Below the pieces are notes generated by a model, which ran no database searches, was not told the DNA's origin, and saw only the letters and a program-made list of their open reading frames with translations. Of a stretch of 23,406 nucleotides of DNA, positions 7,773 through 15,662 are shown piece by piece. Made by a program: the position numbers and the translations under genes. How positions within the stretch are numbered: the first letter of the stretch is position 1; each line of letters begins with the position of its first letter. Origin of the DNA: an uncultured Lachnospiraceae bacterium (GTDB taxonomy: Bacteria > Bacillota > Clostridia > Lachnospirales > Lachnospiraceae); NCBI GenBank assembly GCA_902783765.1, contig CACZSB010000053.1, positions 1 to 23,406 on the forward strand, given 5' to 3'.

Positions 7773-8123
7773 CTAGGGCGCTACGGTAGTTTCCGGAGCC
7801 GCCGCCGTGCTTTCCACATCAGCCTCCGTGCTTTCTGGTTCCGTATCAGTGCCTCCCTCTGTGGTGGCGGCTTCCGTCACAAAAATACCTGCCACATCAT
7901 CCAGCACCAGCTGCTCCCGCGCATAATCCGGCCGGGCCCCGATTCGGGCCTTCACCACATTAAAAACCGTGACGCCCAGAGCCACCACCAGGGCCAGCGC
8001 TGCCAGAAGCCCCGCCAGCTTCCAAAGGGTCAAACGCACTTTTTTGCTCTTCTTTTCCTTTTCCAGAAACTCTTTGCGGTTCTTTTTGAACTCTTTATAT
8101 TGATCGACTTTTGCCTGACTCAT
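7773..8123 (-). CDS. Small single-pass membrane protein with Thr/Glu-rich tail
   Basis: The 116-residue product has a highly charged, Lys-rich N-terminal helix (residues 1-31), one membrane helix (about 33-57), a short linker, and an acidic tail rich in Thr, Glu and Ala (84-116). By the positive-inside rule the basic part is cytoplasmic and the tail faces outward. The ATG at 8123 was chosen over an in-frame ATG at 8186 because GGGAGG lies about 6 nt upstream and the promoter at 8158-8186 overlaps the earlier codon. It lies between trmL and proS. I do not recognise the family; the low-complexity tail resembles a cell-wall spacer. Confidence 0.7.
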   Translation of the reverse strand: MSQAKVDQYKEFKKNRKEFLEKEKKSKKVRLTLWKLAGLLAALALVVALGVTVFNVVKARIGARPDYAREQLVLDDVAGIFVTEAATTEGGTDTEPESTEADVESTAAAPETTVAP

Positions 8124-8157
8124 GCTTTCCTCCCGGTCCTTTTGGGGACACTGGCCT

Positions 8158-8186
8158 ATTTTAGCGAAGAGCTCACGAAAATGCAA
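8158..8186 (-). promoter_or_regulatory. Internal promoter before the 116-residue gene and proS
   Basis: On the minus strand TTGCAT (8181-8186) and TAAAAT (8158-8163) are 17 nt apart. The expected start lies about 28 nt upstream of the ATG at 8123, leaving space for its GGGAGG site. It would give proS a promoter independent of the long upstream run. Confidence 0.6.
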
Positions 8187-8192
8187 GCCTTT

Positions 8193-8696
8193 TTAGGTTT
8201 CCATCTGTTTCCAGTTCAGGCGGTGCAGGGTACCGCCTTTTTCAAGCCCCGGAAAATCCTGCTGGCGCAGGGCCTCATATAACACAATGGCCACGGAATT
8301 GGCCAGGTTCAGAGAACGGTTTCCCTTCACCATGGGAATTCGGATACAATCTGCGGGATGCTCCGCCAGAATCTCCTCGGGAATCCCGGCGCTTTCCTTG
8401 CCGAAGATCAGATAATCCTCCGGTTCAAAGGAAGCTTCTGTATAAGACCGGGGCGCCTTGGTACTGAGATAATACTTCCGGCCCCGGGGATTGGCCTCTA
8501 AAAAGGCAGCAAAATCATTATACAGCCGCCAGTCCAGTTTGGGCCAGTAGTCCAGCCCCGCCCGCTTCAATTCCTTTTCCTCCAGGGAAAAACCCAGGGG
8601 CGCAATCAGATGCAGCGCGCTGCCTGTGGCCACGCAGCTGCGGCCGATATTGCCTGTATTGGCCGGAATCTCCGGTTCCAGCAATACAATATTCAT
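8193..8696 (-). CDS. trmL: tRNA (cytidine(34)-2'-O)-methyltransferase TrmL
   Basis: TrmL methylates the 2'-O of the wobble base of certain leucine tRNAs using S-adenosylmethionine. The 167-residue protein is a minimal SPOUT methyltransferase: NTGNIGRS (13-20), FGKESAGIP (98-106) and SLNLANSVAIVLYEALRQ (128-145) make up the three conserved motifs and the trefoil-knot cofactor site. The length is typical. Its ATG overlaps the stop of the 42-residue membrane-peptide gene as ATGA, so the two are probably translated together. The Gly-rich loop and C-terminal knot are complete. Confidence 0.94.
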   Translation of the reverse strand: MNIVLLEPEIPANTGNIGRSCVATGSALHLIAPLGFSLEEKELKRAGLDYWPKLDWRLYNDFAAFLEANPRGRKYYLSTKAPRSYTEASFEPEDYLIFGKESAGIPEEILAEHPADCIRIPMVKGNRSLNLANSVAIVLYEALRQQDFPGLEKGGTLHRLNWKQMET

Positions 8697-8821
8697 GCTG
8701 CGCCGAAGGCTGCGGCAATCAGGGAATAGACCAGGGGCAAAACCATGGCCACAATCAGGATTCCCACAATAATCCAGATAAAGATCTTGCGATTCTTTTT
8801 GTTGTTAAAATCAAACATCAT
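8693..8821 (-). CDS. 42-residue membrane peptide
   Basis: The peptide starts MMFDFNNKKNRKIF, then has a single membrane helix (about residues 13-38) and ends in a short Ala/Gly tail. A GGAG lies 11 nt before the first of two adjacent ATG codons; the longer in-frame extension to 8926 runs back into nth and has no support. It begins 23 nt after nth and overlaps trmL by 4 nt, so it is held in a tight gene run, which argues that it is real. Short basic-then-hydrophobic peptides like this are common in Firmicutes, but I cannot name a function. Confidence 0.7.
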   Translation of the reverse strand: MMFDFNNKKNRKIFIWIIVGILIVAMVLPLVYSLIAAAFGAA

Positions 8822-8844
8822 GTCTTTTCTTGCTCCGTAATTCC

Positions 8845-9489
8845 TTATACTTTTTCCTCCGGCCGGCGGCCGGGGCAGAGATCTTTCAGAAAACATTCCC
8901 CGCAGCGGGGGTTTCGGGCGGTACAAAGGCTGCGGCCCAGGGCAATCAGGTCAAGGTTGATCAAGATCCAGTGATCCTCGGGGATTTTTTCCATCAGCTC
9001 GTATTCCACCTTTTCCGGATCCTGCTGGGTGGTAAGGCCCAGCTTCCGGGCAATGCGGCCCACATGGGTATCCACCACAATACTGGGGATGTTGTAAATA
9101 TTGCCCCGGATCACATTGGCAGTTTTACGGCCTACTCCGGGCAGGGCTGTAAGGCTTTCTATATCCCGGGGCACCTGGCCTCCGTGACGCTCCAGCAGCT
9201 GCTTGGCGCAGGCAATGATATTCCGGGCTTTATTATGGTAAAAGCCTGTGGGGAAAATGGCCTGTTCCAGCGCCCTCTGGTCCGCCTGGGCAAAGGCTTC
9301 CAAACTGCTGTAATCCCGGAAAAGCTGCCGGGTCACCTGATTGACCCGCTGGTCTGTGCACTGGGCGCTTAAAATGGTGGCAATCAGCAGCTGCCAGGCG
9401 TTCTCATGCTCCAGATACACCCGGCTGTCTGTACCGTATTGCGCATCCAGCCGTGCCAGTATTTCCTGTATCCGCTCCCCTTCCTTCAT
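8845..9489 (-). CDS. nth: Endonuclease III
   Basis: This bifunctional DNA glycosylase/AP lyase removes oxidised pyrimidines in base excision repair. The 214-residue protein has the helix-hairpin-helix LPGVGRKTAN (116-125) with the catalytic Lys122, the catalytic Asp140 in VDTHVGRIA, and a complete four-cysteine iron-sulfur cluster with C-x6-C-x2-C-x5-C spacing (Cys189, 196, 199, 205). I chose the ATG at 9489, where MKEGERIQEIL matches the usual family beginning and AGGAGAAGGG lies upstream; the ORF extension to 9546 looks non-coding. The 103-nt gap to the preceding gene contains a possible extended -10 (TGG-TAAGAT) but no convincing -35 box. Confidence 0.95.
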   Translation of the reverse strand: MKEGERIQEILARLDAQYGTDSRVYLEHENAWQLLIATILSAQCTDQRVNQVTRQLFRDYSSLEAFAQADQRALEQAIFPTGFYHNKARNIIACAKQLLERHGGQVPRDIESLTALPGVGRKTANVIRGNIYNIPSIVVDTHVGRIARKLGLTTQQDPEKVEYELMEKIPEDHWILINLDLIALGRSLCTARNPRCGECFLKDLCPGRRPEEKV

Positions 9490-9592
9490 GGACGCCCTTC
9501 TCCTGTCTGTACCGTGTCTTTCGGAAAAACATGGCCATCTTACCACATTTCTTCCGCCTTGAACAGAGGGCAGGCCGGGGCTGGTTCCTTTT

Positions 9593-10732
9593 TCAATAAA
9601 TCAGGATATGGGGATTCTCCCAGCGGCTGAGCCAGGCAAAAAGCTCCACCAATACCCACTCCGGTGCGGTCACGCAACCACCGGAGCCTCCCTCCGAAAG
9701 GTCTTTCACATGAAAGAAAATGGCGCAGTCCAGCTCCCGATTGATGGGGTCTGTATTGTATTGGATAACGATCATGTAATAGTAATACGGCAGCAGCGCA
9801 TACAAATCTTCCGCGCCGTACCAGTCCCGATCGTTCCAGCTTTCCTGATAAAACTTGTTGTAATACTTGGATTTTTGGTCTTCCACCCAATAATCGCCCT
9901 GCTGGATCTGATGGTATTCCAGTTTTGTGTTTTCCTGCTCTGCCCGGCCATAGGCGGGGCCCAGGGCAAAATACCCGGCCGGCGTATACCAGGACCACCA
10001 GCCGGAGTTCTGAATCACCCCTTTTTTACCGGTTTTCCCCGGAATGTCCACCAGCCCTTCCTTCTCCTGCCAGCCCTGGTCCGTTTTCTGATAGGCGGTG
10101 ATCCGGCAGTCAGGGGCGCCCACAGACTGCACCACCACCAACTGTGTACCTTTTAAGGCTTCCGGACTCATACCGGCCCGGTCCAGATGGGCTGCCAGAG
10201 ATTCCGGCAGCTGGTGTGAGGGTGCCGGGGTAGTAGGGGCTTCCGTGGGGGGTGCTGTGGGAGCCTCCGTGGGAGGCGTCGTGGGAGCCGGGGTGGTGGG
10301 AGCCTCCGTGGGGGCTTCCGTAGAGGGTGCTGTGGGGGCCGTGGTGGTGAGGGGCTCCGTGGGAGGCGCCGTGGGAGCCGGGGTGATGGGAGGCTCCGTG
10401 GAGGCTTCCGTGGGGGCCGTGGTCTCCCCCTTTTCCCCGGTGTCGGCTTCTGCCGGAGTGCTTTCTCCCGTGGAAACAGGGGGCGCCGTGGTCAGGGGCT
10501 CACGGGTCTGTTGCGCGGAAACCGGCTCCGGAAAAACCTCCAGAATGGGCAGGGTCAAATTCGCCTCCGACGCATCCTTGCTTTGAGGGCTTCGGCCAAT
10601 GCCAAAGGGCGTAAAGCCCCGGCCTGATACAGCGGCAGCTATCCCGGCCACCAGGAACAGGGCCAATAAAAGCATGCAAAGAGCCCCCAGAACTTTTCCC
10701 CTATTCCTATTCCTGTTTCTTTTTTCTCTCAT
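9593..10732 (-). CDS. Membrane-anchored L,D-transpeptidase-like protein (YkuD/COG3786 type)
   Basis: The 379-residue protein has a basic N-terminus, one membrane helix (about 14-35), a spacer that becomes a Thr/Pro/Ala/Glu repeat (about 107-172), and an outer catalytic domain (about 195-372). That domain shows TPAGYFALGPAYG (250-262), PYYYYMIVIQYN (315-326) and IFFHVKDLSEGGSGGCVTAP (338-357), the pattern of the COG3786 branch of YkuD enzymes with catalytic Cys353 and His341. Family members cross-link peptidoglycan or act as carboxypeptidases on it. The classic SHGC is replaced by GSGGC, as in that branch. The start ATG overlaps the stop of the Sel1 gene as ATGA, tying its expression to the kinase/regulator unit upstream. 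Confidence 0.82.
   Translation of the reverse strand: MREKRNRNRNRGKVLGALCMLLLALFLVAGIAAAVSGRGFTPFGIGRSPQSKDASEANLTLPILEVFPEPVSAQQTREPLTTAPPVSTGESTPAEADTGEKGETTAPTEASTEPPITPAPTAPPTEPLTTTAPTAPSTEAPTEAPTTPAPTTPPTEAPTAPPTEAPTTPAPSHQLPESLAAHLDRAGMSPEALKGTQLVVVQSVGAPDCRITAYQKTDQGWQEKEGLVDIPGKTGKKGVIQNSGWWSWYTPAGYFALGPAYGRAEQENTKLEYHQIQQGDYWVEDQKSKYYNKFYQESWNDRDWYGAEDLYALLPYYYYMIVIQYNTDPINRELDCAIFFHVKDLSEGGSGGCVTAPEWVLVELFAWLSRWENPHILIY
10217..10414 (-). repeat. Degenerate minisatellite coding a Thr/Pro/Ala/Glu linker
   Basis: About 200 bp of imperfect repeats of units such as CCCACGGAGGCTCC code PTEAPTTPAP-like blocks (residues 107-172 of the L,D-transpeptidase-like protein). The linker would span the wall between membrane and catalytic domain, and its copy number is likely to vary between strains. 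Confidence 0.8.
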
Positions 10733-12264
10733 GCCAGGTGGTCTCCCTGCTTTTTATCCATTAACAAGTGCCAATTCCCCCCCATCCGGGCGCAGATCTT
10801 ATCCCCCAATAAATACCGTTCTCCATCGATGGCATCAAAACAGAAGGAGAAGTCCTCCTTGTCTCCCTGGGCCTGATACAAGCGGATCCTGGGGGCCTCC
10901 AGTTCGAAGCGAAGGCTGTCCACATGGGCGCAAAAGCCTCCCTCCGGCACTGTGACCAGCATGGACTGCGCCTGTTTTTCCCCCCGCCGGCTGTGGCGGG
11001 TCAGCCGGATCAGTAGCTGAGCTTTCTTGTTTTTGCGGCCCTTGAGTTCAAAATAATCTCCCTCCTCCAGGGGGGTGAAGCTTAAAATCTGAGCCGGCAG
11101 CTGATCCCTGATCCGCTCGCTTTCAAAGGATAAAAGCATCTGCTGCTGAAGGACGGCAATCATGGCCCTCAATGCCTCCGCCAGGGACTCATCGTCTCCC
11201 AGGCTTTTCAGGGCCCGCCGTTTTTTTAAGGCATATTCTGCCTGCAGCGCAAAAAAGAGCGCGGCCCGGGGATTGCTTTCCAGTCCGATGCCCTCCTGAT
11301 GAATCCGGGCAAAGCGGAAAGCCACCTCCGGAAAACAGCTGTCATACTCCTTTCTGATCAGGAGCGTCAAATGCTCGCCGTAAAGGTCCTGAATCAGCTT
11401 GAGGCAAATCAGGGAATTTTGGGGTACACCCAGGCCGTCCCGAAATAAATCCGCCAGCATATACCGGGACTCCGCCATGCCTCCGGCGGCGCCGATACTG
11501 AAATAGCGAAAGGCCTTTTCGTATTCCGGCCGGCCCTGGTTGGTGCGCCCCCGCAAATATAAGTGCCCCAGTAAATTGCCATAACCGGGATAGGGGTCTA
11601 AGCCCATGAGCTCCTCCAGCATGTCCCGGGCCTTATTCCAATTGCAGGCGTAAGCCCGGTTGCCTCCGAAAAGGGCCAGGGCCTTGGCCCGCATGGCCAC
11701 AGGGTCCTTTTCCCGGCAAAGCTCGTCTACAAAAAGCACATAAAGCAGTATCTCGCTTTCCAGGGCCTCCTCCAGGTGGTTTTTATCTTCGTAATATCGG
11801 ATATATTTTTCTTTGACGCGGCGGTCATAGGTGCGCAGGGGGATTTGCTGATCCCGCATGGCAATCAGCTGTTTCAGCCGCTGCTCGCAGGCTGCCAGAT
11901 CCGCTTCGCCCTCTGCCAGATCATTCAGCAATTGCTTGAAAATCTCCCAGGTTTGCTCTCCCTCATCGGGCAGCCCCCGAAAGCCTTCCTGATGGCTTAA
12001 CCCTGCGGGATCCTCCAAAAGCAAGGCCCCTATTTCCCATAAAGGCCCGGCCCACTCCTCTTCCAGGGCTCCCTCCGGCATGTTTTTCTGCTTTTCCAGC
12101 ACCGCCAGCAGATCCTCCGGCTGGATCCCATAGGGCTTTCGCACCTTTATCTTTTCTATATCCTGCTCCTTCAACAGCCGGGAAGGGGCTTCCTCCCAGC
12201 GGAACAGGCGGCGGATTCTGGCCTCTGTCAGGCCGCCTCTATTATTGCTTGCTTTCTTTTCCAT
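10729..12264 (-). CDS. Sel1-repeat (TPR-like) protein
   Basis: The 511-residue protein has no signal peptide or membrane helix, so it is predicted cytoplasmic. A helical N-terminal half is followed by Sel1-like repeats: about 227-262 (YGNLLGHLYLRGR...AFRYFSIGAAGG), 263-298 (RYMLADLFRDGLGVPQN) and 313-345 (AFRFARIHQEGIGLESNPRAA). The last 120 residues (about 390-511) look beta-rich and may be a separate domain. Sel1 repeats are protein-interaction scaffolds often linked to envelope stress signalling (family knowledge). The ATG has AAGGAG 7-8 nt upstream. The gene lies 54 nt after the response regulator with no terminator between, and overlaps the L,D-transpeptidase gene, so it likely works with both. 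Confidence 0.78.
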   Translation of the reverse strand: MEKKASNNRGGLTEARIRRLFRWEEAPSRLLKEQDIEKIKVRKPYGIQPEDLLAVLEKQKNMPEGALEEEWAGPLWEIGALLLEDPAGLSHQEGFRGLPDEGEQTWEIFKQLLNDLAEGEADLAACEQRLKQLIAMRDQQIPLRTYDRRVKEKYIRYYEDKNHLEEALESEILLYVLFVDELCREKDPVAMRAKALALFGGNRAYACNWNKARDMLEELMGLDPYPGYGNLLGHLYLRGRTNQGRPEYEKAFRYFSIGAAGGMAESRYMLADLFRDGLGVPQNSLICLKLIQDLYGEHLTLLIRKEYDSCFPEVAFRFARIHQEGIGLESNPRAALFFALQAEYALKKRRALKSLGDDESLAEALRAMIAVLQQQMLLSFESERIRDQLPAQILSFTPLEEGDYFELKGRKNKKAQLLIRLTRHSRRGEKQAQSMLVTVPEGGFCAHVDSLRFELEAPRIRLYQAQGDKEDFSFCFDAIDGERYLLGDKICARMGGNWHLLMDKKQGDHLA

Positions 12265-12318
12265 TTGAGTCTCCTTTTCGGATCAACAGTTCAGGCACCC
12301 AGAGTCCTATTTGTTTTC

Positions 12319-13008
12319 CTATATTTTAAAACGATATCCCACGCCCCAGACCGTTTCGATATATTGGGGCCGGGCCATGTTCAGTTCGATTTTTTCCCGT
12401 ATTTTTTTAATATGCACCGTGACCGTGGCCACATCGCCCAGGGATTCCAGGCCCCAGATGGCCTTAAATAGCTCCTGTTTGGAAAAAACCCGGTTGGGAT
12501 TGGTGGCCAGATAGGTGAGCAGGTCAAATTCCCTGCCGGTGAGGCTCACCTCCTCTTCTCCCACCCAGACCCGCCGGGCGGTGCGGTCGATGATAAGTCC
12601 CCGGATCTCCACCCGCTCATTGCCCCGGCTTTGAATGCCGGTGAGCCGGTCGAAGCGGGCCAGATGGGCCTTGACCCGGGCCAATAACTCCCCGGGGCTG
12701 AAGGGCTTGGTGATATAATCATCCGCCCCCATGCCCAAGCCCCGGATCTTGTCGATATCGTCCTTCCTGGCCGTGACCAATAAAATAGGCACATCCTGCT
12801 TTTCCCGTATTTTTTTGCACAATTCGAAGCCATCCAGGCCCGGCAGCATTAAATCCAGAATAAACAAGTCGTAGGCTTTTTCTTGCAGCATGGCCAGGCC
12901 CTGAACGCCGTCAGCGGCCAAATCCACCTCAAAATCGCTGAGCTCCAGATAATCCCGTTCCAGCTCGGCGATGCTGATATCATCTTCCACAATCAATACC
13001 CTACTCAT
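12319..13008 (-). CDS. OmpR/PhoB-family response regulator
   Basis: This 229-residue regulator has a receiver domain (1-118) with the acidic pair Asp9/Asp10, phospho-acceptor Asp52 (FILDLMLPGLDG), Thr79 and Lys101 (ITKPF), then a winged-helix DNA-binding domain (about 132-229) ending TVWGVGYRFKI. It should be phosphorylated by the kinase encoded just upstream, whose last 8 nt overlap its start (ATGAGTAG). All key residues are present. Its targets cannot be read here, but the co-transcribed Sel1 and L,D-transpeptidase-like genes suggest an envelope role. Confidence 0.95.
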   Translation of the reverse strand: MSRVLIVEDDISIAELERDYLELSDFEVDLAADGVQGLAMLQEKAYDLFILDLMLPGLDGFELCKKIREKQDVPILLVTARKDDIDKIRGLGMGADDYITKPFSPGELLARVKAHLARFDRLTGIQSRGNERVEIRGLIIDRTARRVWVGEEEVSLTGREFDLLTYLATNPNRVFSKQELFKAIWGLESLGDVATVTVHIKKIREKIELNMARPQYIETVWGVGYRFKI

Positions 13009-14476
13009 GCCTTTGTTCCTCCAGGGCGGGCAAAAACAAGCTCAGTTTGGTGCCCTCTCCCCCTTTACTTTCTATCTGGACCCGGCCCCCGTGATCCTCC
13101 AGAATCTTTTTAACAATGGAAAGACCGATGCCGTTGCCCCCGGTGGCGGAGCTGCGGGAGGCATCCGAACGGTAGAATCGTTCAAACACATGGGGCAGAT
13201 CCTCTTCGCTGATCCCAAGCCCGTTGTCCTCCACCGCCAGGCAGATCATATCCTCCGCCAGATCCAGGCTCAGGCTCAGCCGGGGCTGGCGGCCGGTATC
13301 CCGATACTTCACAGAATTGGAAACAATATTCCCCAAAACCCGGCCCAGCTGCTCCGGGTCCCCCGCCAGGCGGACCTCCCGCTTCAGGCGCTTTTCAAAG
13401 GACAGCGCCCAGCCCTGGGGCTCCAGTTCCTGGATAAGCTCCCGGGCCCAATCCTCAAAGAGGGCTCCCGCCTCCAGCTTCACAAACTGGTAGGGGATCC
13501 GGTCCGAATCCACCAGTGAATAGAAATGAAGCTCGTCCACCAGCCGGTCCAGCTCATTTACTTTATTATAGATGGTGGTGAGATATTTCTCCCGTTTTTC
13601 CGGAGAATCCGCCACCCCGTCCCGGAGCCCCTCCACATAGCCTCGGATGGCGGTGATGGGGGTCTTTAGATCGTGGGAAACGTTGCCAATGAGCTGTCGG
13701 CCTCTCTCCTCTGCCCGCAGCTGCTCCTGGGCGCTGTCCTTCAGCCGCCGGCGCATCTCCTCGAAGCTGCCGATCAGCTCCCCGAATTCGTCATCGTCCT
13801 CCGGCACCAGCTCATAATCCAGATTGCCCTCGGAAATGGAACGGGCCGCCTGGCGCAGCTCCTTCATGGGCTTGGAAAAACGGATCCGGAGCCAGCCCAG
13901 CATGAGAATCGTGCCCCCCACCAGGGCCAGAGCGCTGATGCTGATTAAGAAAATAATCCGGGTCACCGAAGGCAGGGAGCCGGAAACATCGCAGACCAGA
14001 TAGATACTCCCCCCCTCATTGCCCTGACCAAAACGCATGCAGCCAATCAGATAAGGGTGGGACAAACCGGCAAAATACAGCTTGTCCCGGTCTTCAAAAA
14101 CCCCGGGATCCTGAACATAGCGAAGCACATCCTCATGGGACTCCGGATCTCCGCCGTTATAGTAACATTCCGTCCCTTCATAGGCCGCTAAAAAGGCCTT
14201 TTCCTCCAAAAAACGCTGATTCAGCCGGTCCAGAACCAGGGGATTTTTTAATTCCCCATCCCCCAGCTGCTCCGTTTCCTCCGTCAGACTCTGCATCAGC
14301 TTGTCGAAGCGGCGGATGGCATTGATATTCATAATATTGGTATCTTCCTGGGAAAAGCTAAGCCGCAGAGCCCGGGGCCGGTACACATTGAGCAGAAAGA
14401 GGGAGGCCGCCAGCAGAATCAGGGGGACAATCACCAGTCCCAGGGTCACCAGCACCATTTTTGTACTCAGGCGCAT
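13001..14476 (-). CDS. Membrane sensor histidine kinase
   Basis: The 491-residue kinase has two membrane helices (about 7-29 and 173-195) that bracket an outer sensing domain of about 140 residues, a HAMP linker (196-248), a dimerisation/phospho-acceptor helix with His268 in NVSHDLKTPITAI, and an ATPase domain with N box NIVSNSVKYRD (383-393), G1 EDNGLGISEED (416-426), F box FERFYRSD (431-438) and G2 GGNGIGLSIVKK (446-457). All catalytic features are present. AGGAGG lies 6 nt before the ATG. The sensor domain contains two Cys residues (Cys104 and Cys146) that might pair. The ligand is unknown; gene context points to the cell wall. Confidence 0.95.
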   Translation of the reverse strand: MRLSTKMVLVTLGLVIVPLILLAASLFLLNVYRPRALRLSFSQEDTNIMNINAIRRFDKLMQSLTEETEQLGDGELKNPLVLDRLNQRFLEEKAFLAAYEGTECYYNGGDPESHEDVLRYVQDPGVFEDRDKLYFAGLSHPYLIGCMRFGQGNEGGSIYLVCDVSGSLPSVTRIIFLISISALALVGGTILMLGWLRIRFSKPMKELRQAARSISEGNLDYELVPEDDDEFGELIGSFEEMRRRLKDSAQEQLRAEERGRQLIGNVSHDLKTPITAIRGYVEGLRDGVADSPEKREKYLTTIYNKVNELDRLVDELHFYSLVDSDRIPYQFVKLEAGALFEDWARELIQELEPQGWALSFEKRLKREVRLAGDPEQLGRVLGNIVSNSVKYRDTGRQPRLSLSLDLAEDMICLAVEDNGLGISEEDLPHVFERFYRSDASRSSATGGNGIGLSIVKKILEDHGGRVQIESKGGEGTKLSLFLPALEEQRHE

Positions 14477-14486
14477 GGCGGACCTC

Positions 14487-15662
14487 CTACCTTAAGCGGT
14501 ATCGGGTGATATGAGAACCGTCAAACTGAATAATCTCCCGGGAGCCCTGGAGGAAAAGCGCCTGACCGCTGTGGGCAAGACTGCCGTTAAACCGTTCCTT
14601 CCCCTGATAATTGACCAGGCTAAAACCGCTGTCTGTTAGAATCAGCACCCCGGCATCCTCCAGGGCCAGGCTCAGCAAAGAGCCCCCCAGTTCCCGGCTA
14701 AAGCAAAGACTTCCGTCGCTTTTGTAGACACTGAGGGTCTGCCGCCCGGTGGCGGGATCAGGATAGATCAGGGCCGCATGATCGCTGCCTGTTTGATAAT
14801 GGGATAAGCCCGCCGGCAGCGTGACGCTCTTTAACACCGTCGGTTTGTTTTCCTGTTCCAGGGAAAGGAATTCCAGGCGGGTGTCCGTTACCGCCACCAC
14901 CCGGGTGGCGCTGAGATAATCCACCTGGGGCATCAACTGTTCTTCATAACGAAAATACCCTATCAGCCGGTCCGGCTCACTTTTGCCCACGGAGAAATTG
15001 TAAAAGGCCAGCTGGGTATTCAGGGCCCCGGTGCTGGAATTCACAAAGGATACCGCCAGGCCGTTTCCGTCGGGAGACAGGGCCAGGGCCAGGGGATAAC
15101 CGCTCATGGTCAATTCAAAACTCATTTCGATATCCAGGCGTTCCCCGCTTTTTTCATAAAACTGAATCAGGCTGCCGGCCCCCTTGTCCAGGGACACGGC
15201 GCTGACCCCGCCGCCGGAAATGCTGAGACTCATAATATCGAAGGTTGTGGTATAGCTGCCGCAAAGGCCGCTTTTGCCGAAAACCACCACCTTCCGGCCC
15301 GCCAGATCCCCCACGGCGCCGTAATCTCCCCCAATCACCAGACGGGGCTGATTCATATTGTAGCTGATATTCCACTTTTCTTTCCCATCCGTGGTCAGCA
15401 TGCTGATGCCGTCCCGGCTGTATCGCAAAAAGCCGCCGGCAAAGGCGCTGACCCGGGCCGCCCCGGCGCTGCCGATTTCCACCCGGCTTATAATCCGGGC
15501 CTCGGAAAAGCTTCTGCCGCGGCCATTCAAAATATAGAAAACACCCAAAAGCAAGACCACCCCGGCCGCAATGCCCAAAATCAGATGGGCCGGTTTCAGG
15601 CGCCGGCGGGACCGGCCCTTATTCTCTTCGTTTTCCGTTTTTTTCGTATTCTGCTTACTCAC
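14487..15662 (-). CDS. DUF5711-like membrane-anchored propeller protein
   Basis: The 391-residue protein has a basic, polar N-terminus, one membrane helix (about residues 25-44) and an outer domain made of repeated short strands with spaced Gly/Asp/Ser motifs (for example LALSPDGNGLAVSF), as in beta-propellers. I recall DUF5711 proteins with this plan in Clostridia; this is recognition by pattern only. I chose GTG at 15662 because GGGGAG lies 6 nt upstream and it overlaps the rsmA stop by 8 nt; the ATG at 15728 would overlap rsmA by 74 nt. The kinase gene begins 10 nt after its stop, so it may be an accessory sensor for the two-component system. Confidence 0.78.
   Translation of the reverse strand: MSKQNTKKTENEENKGRSRRRLKPAHLILGIAAGVVLLLGVFYILNGRGRSFSEARIISRVEIGSAGAARVSAFAGGFLRYSRDGISMLTTDGKEKWNISYNMNQPRLVIGGDYGAVGDLAGRKVVVFGKSGLCGSYTTTFDIMSLSISGGGVSAVSLDKGAGSLIQFYEKSGERLDIEMSFELTMSGYPLALALSPDGNGLAVSFVNSSTGALNTQLAFYNFSVGKSEPDRLIGYFRYEEQLMPQVDYLSATRVVAVTDTRLEFLSLEQENKPTVLKSVTLPAGLSHYQTGSDHAALIYPDPATGRQTLSVYKSDGSLCFSRELGGSLLSLALEDAGVLILTDSGFSLVNYQGKERFNGSLAHSGQALFLQGSREIIQFDGSHITRYRLR

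Noticed and set aside
10217..10414. CRISPR-like array because of repeated units
   Set aside because: The repeats are contiguous, codon-phased and have no unique spacers; they code a Thr/Pro linker.
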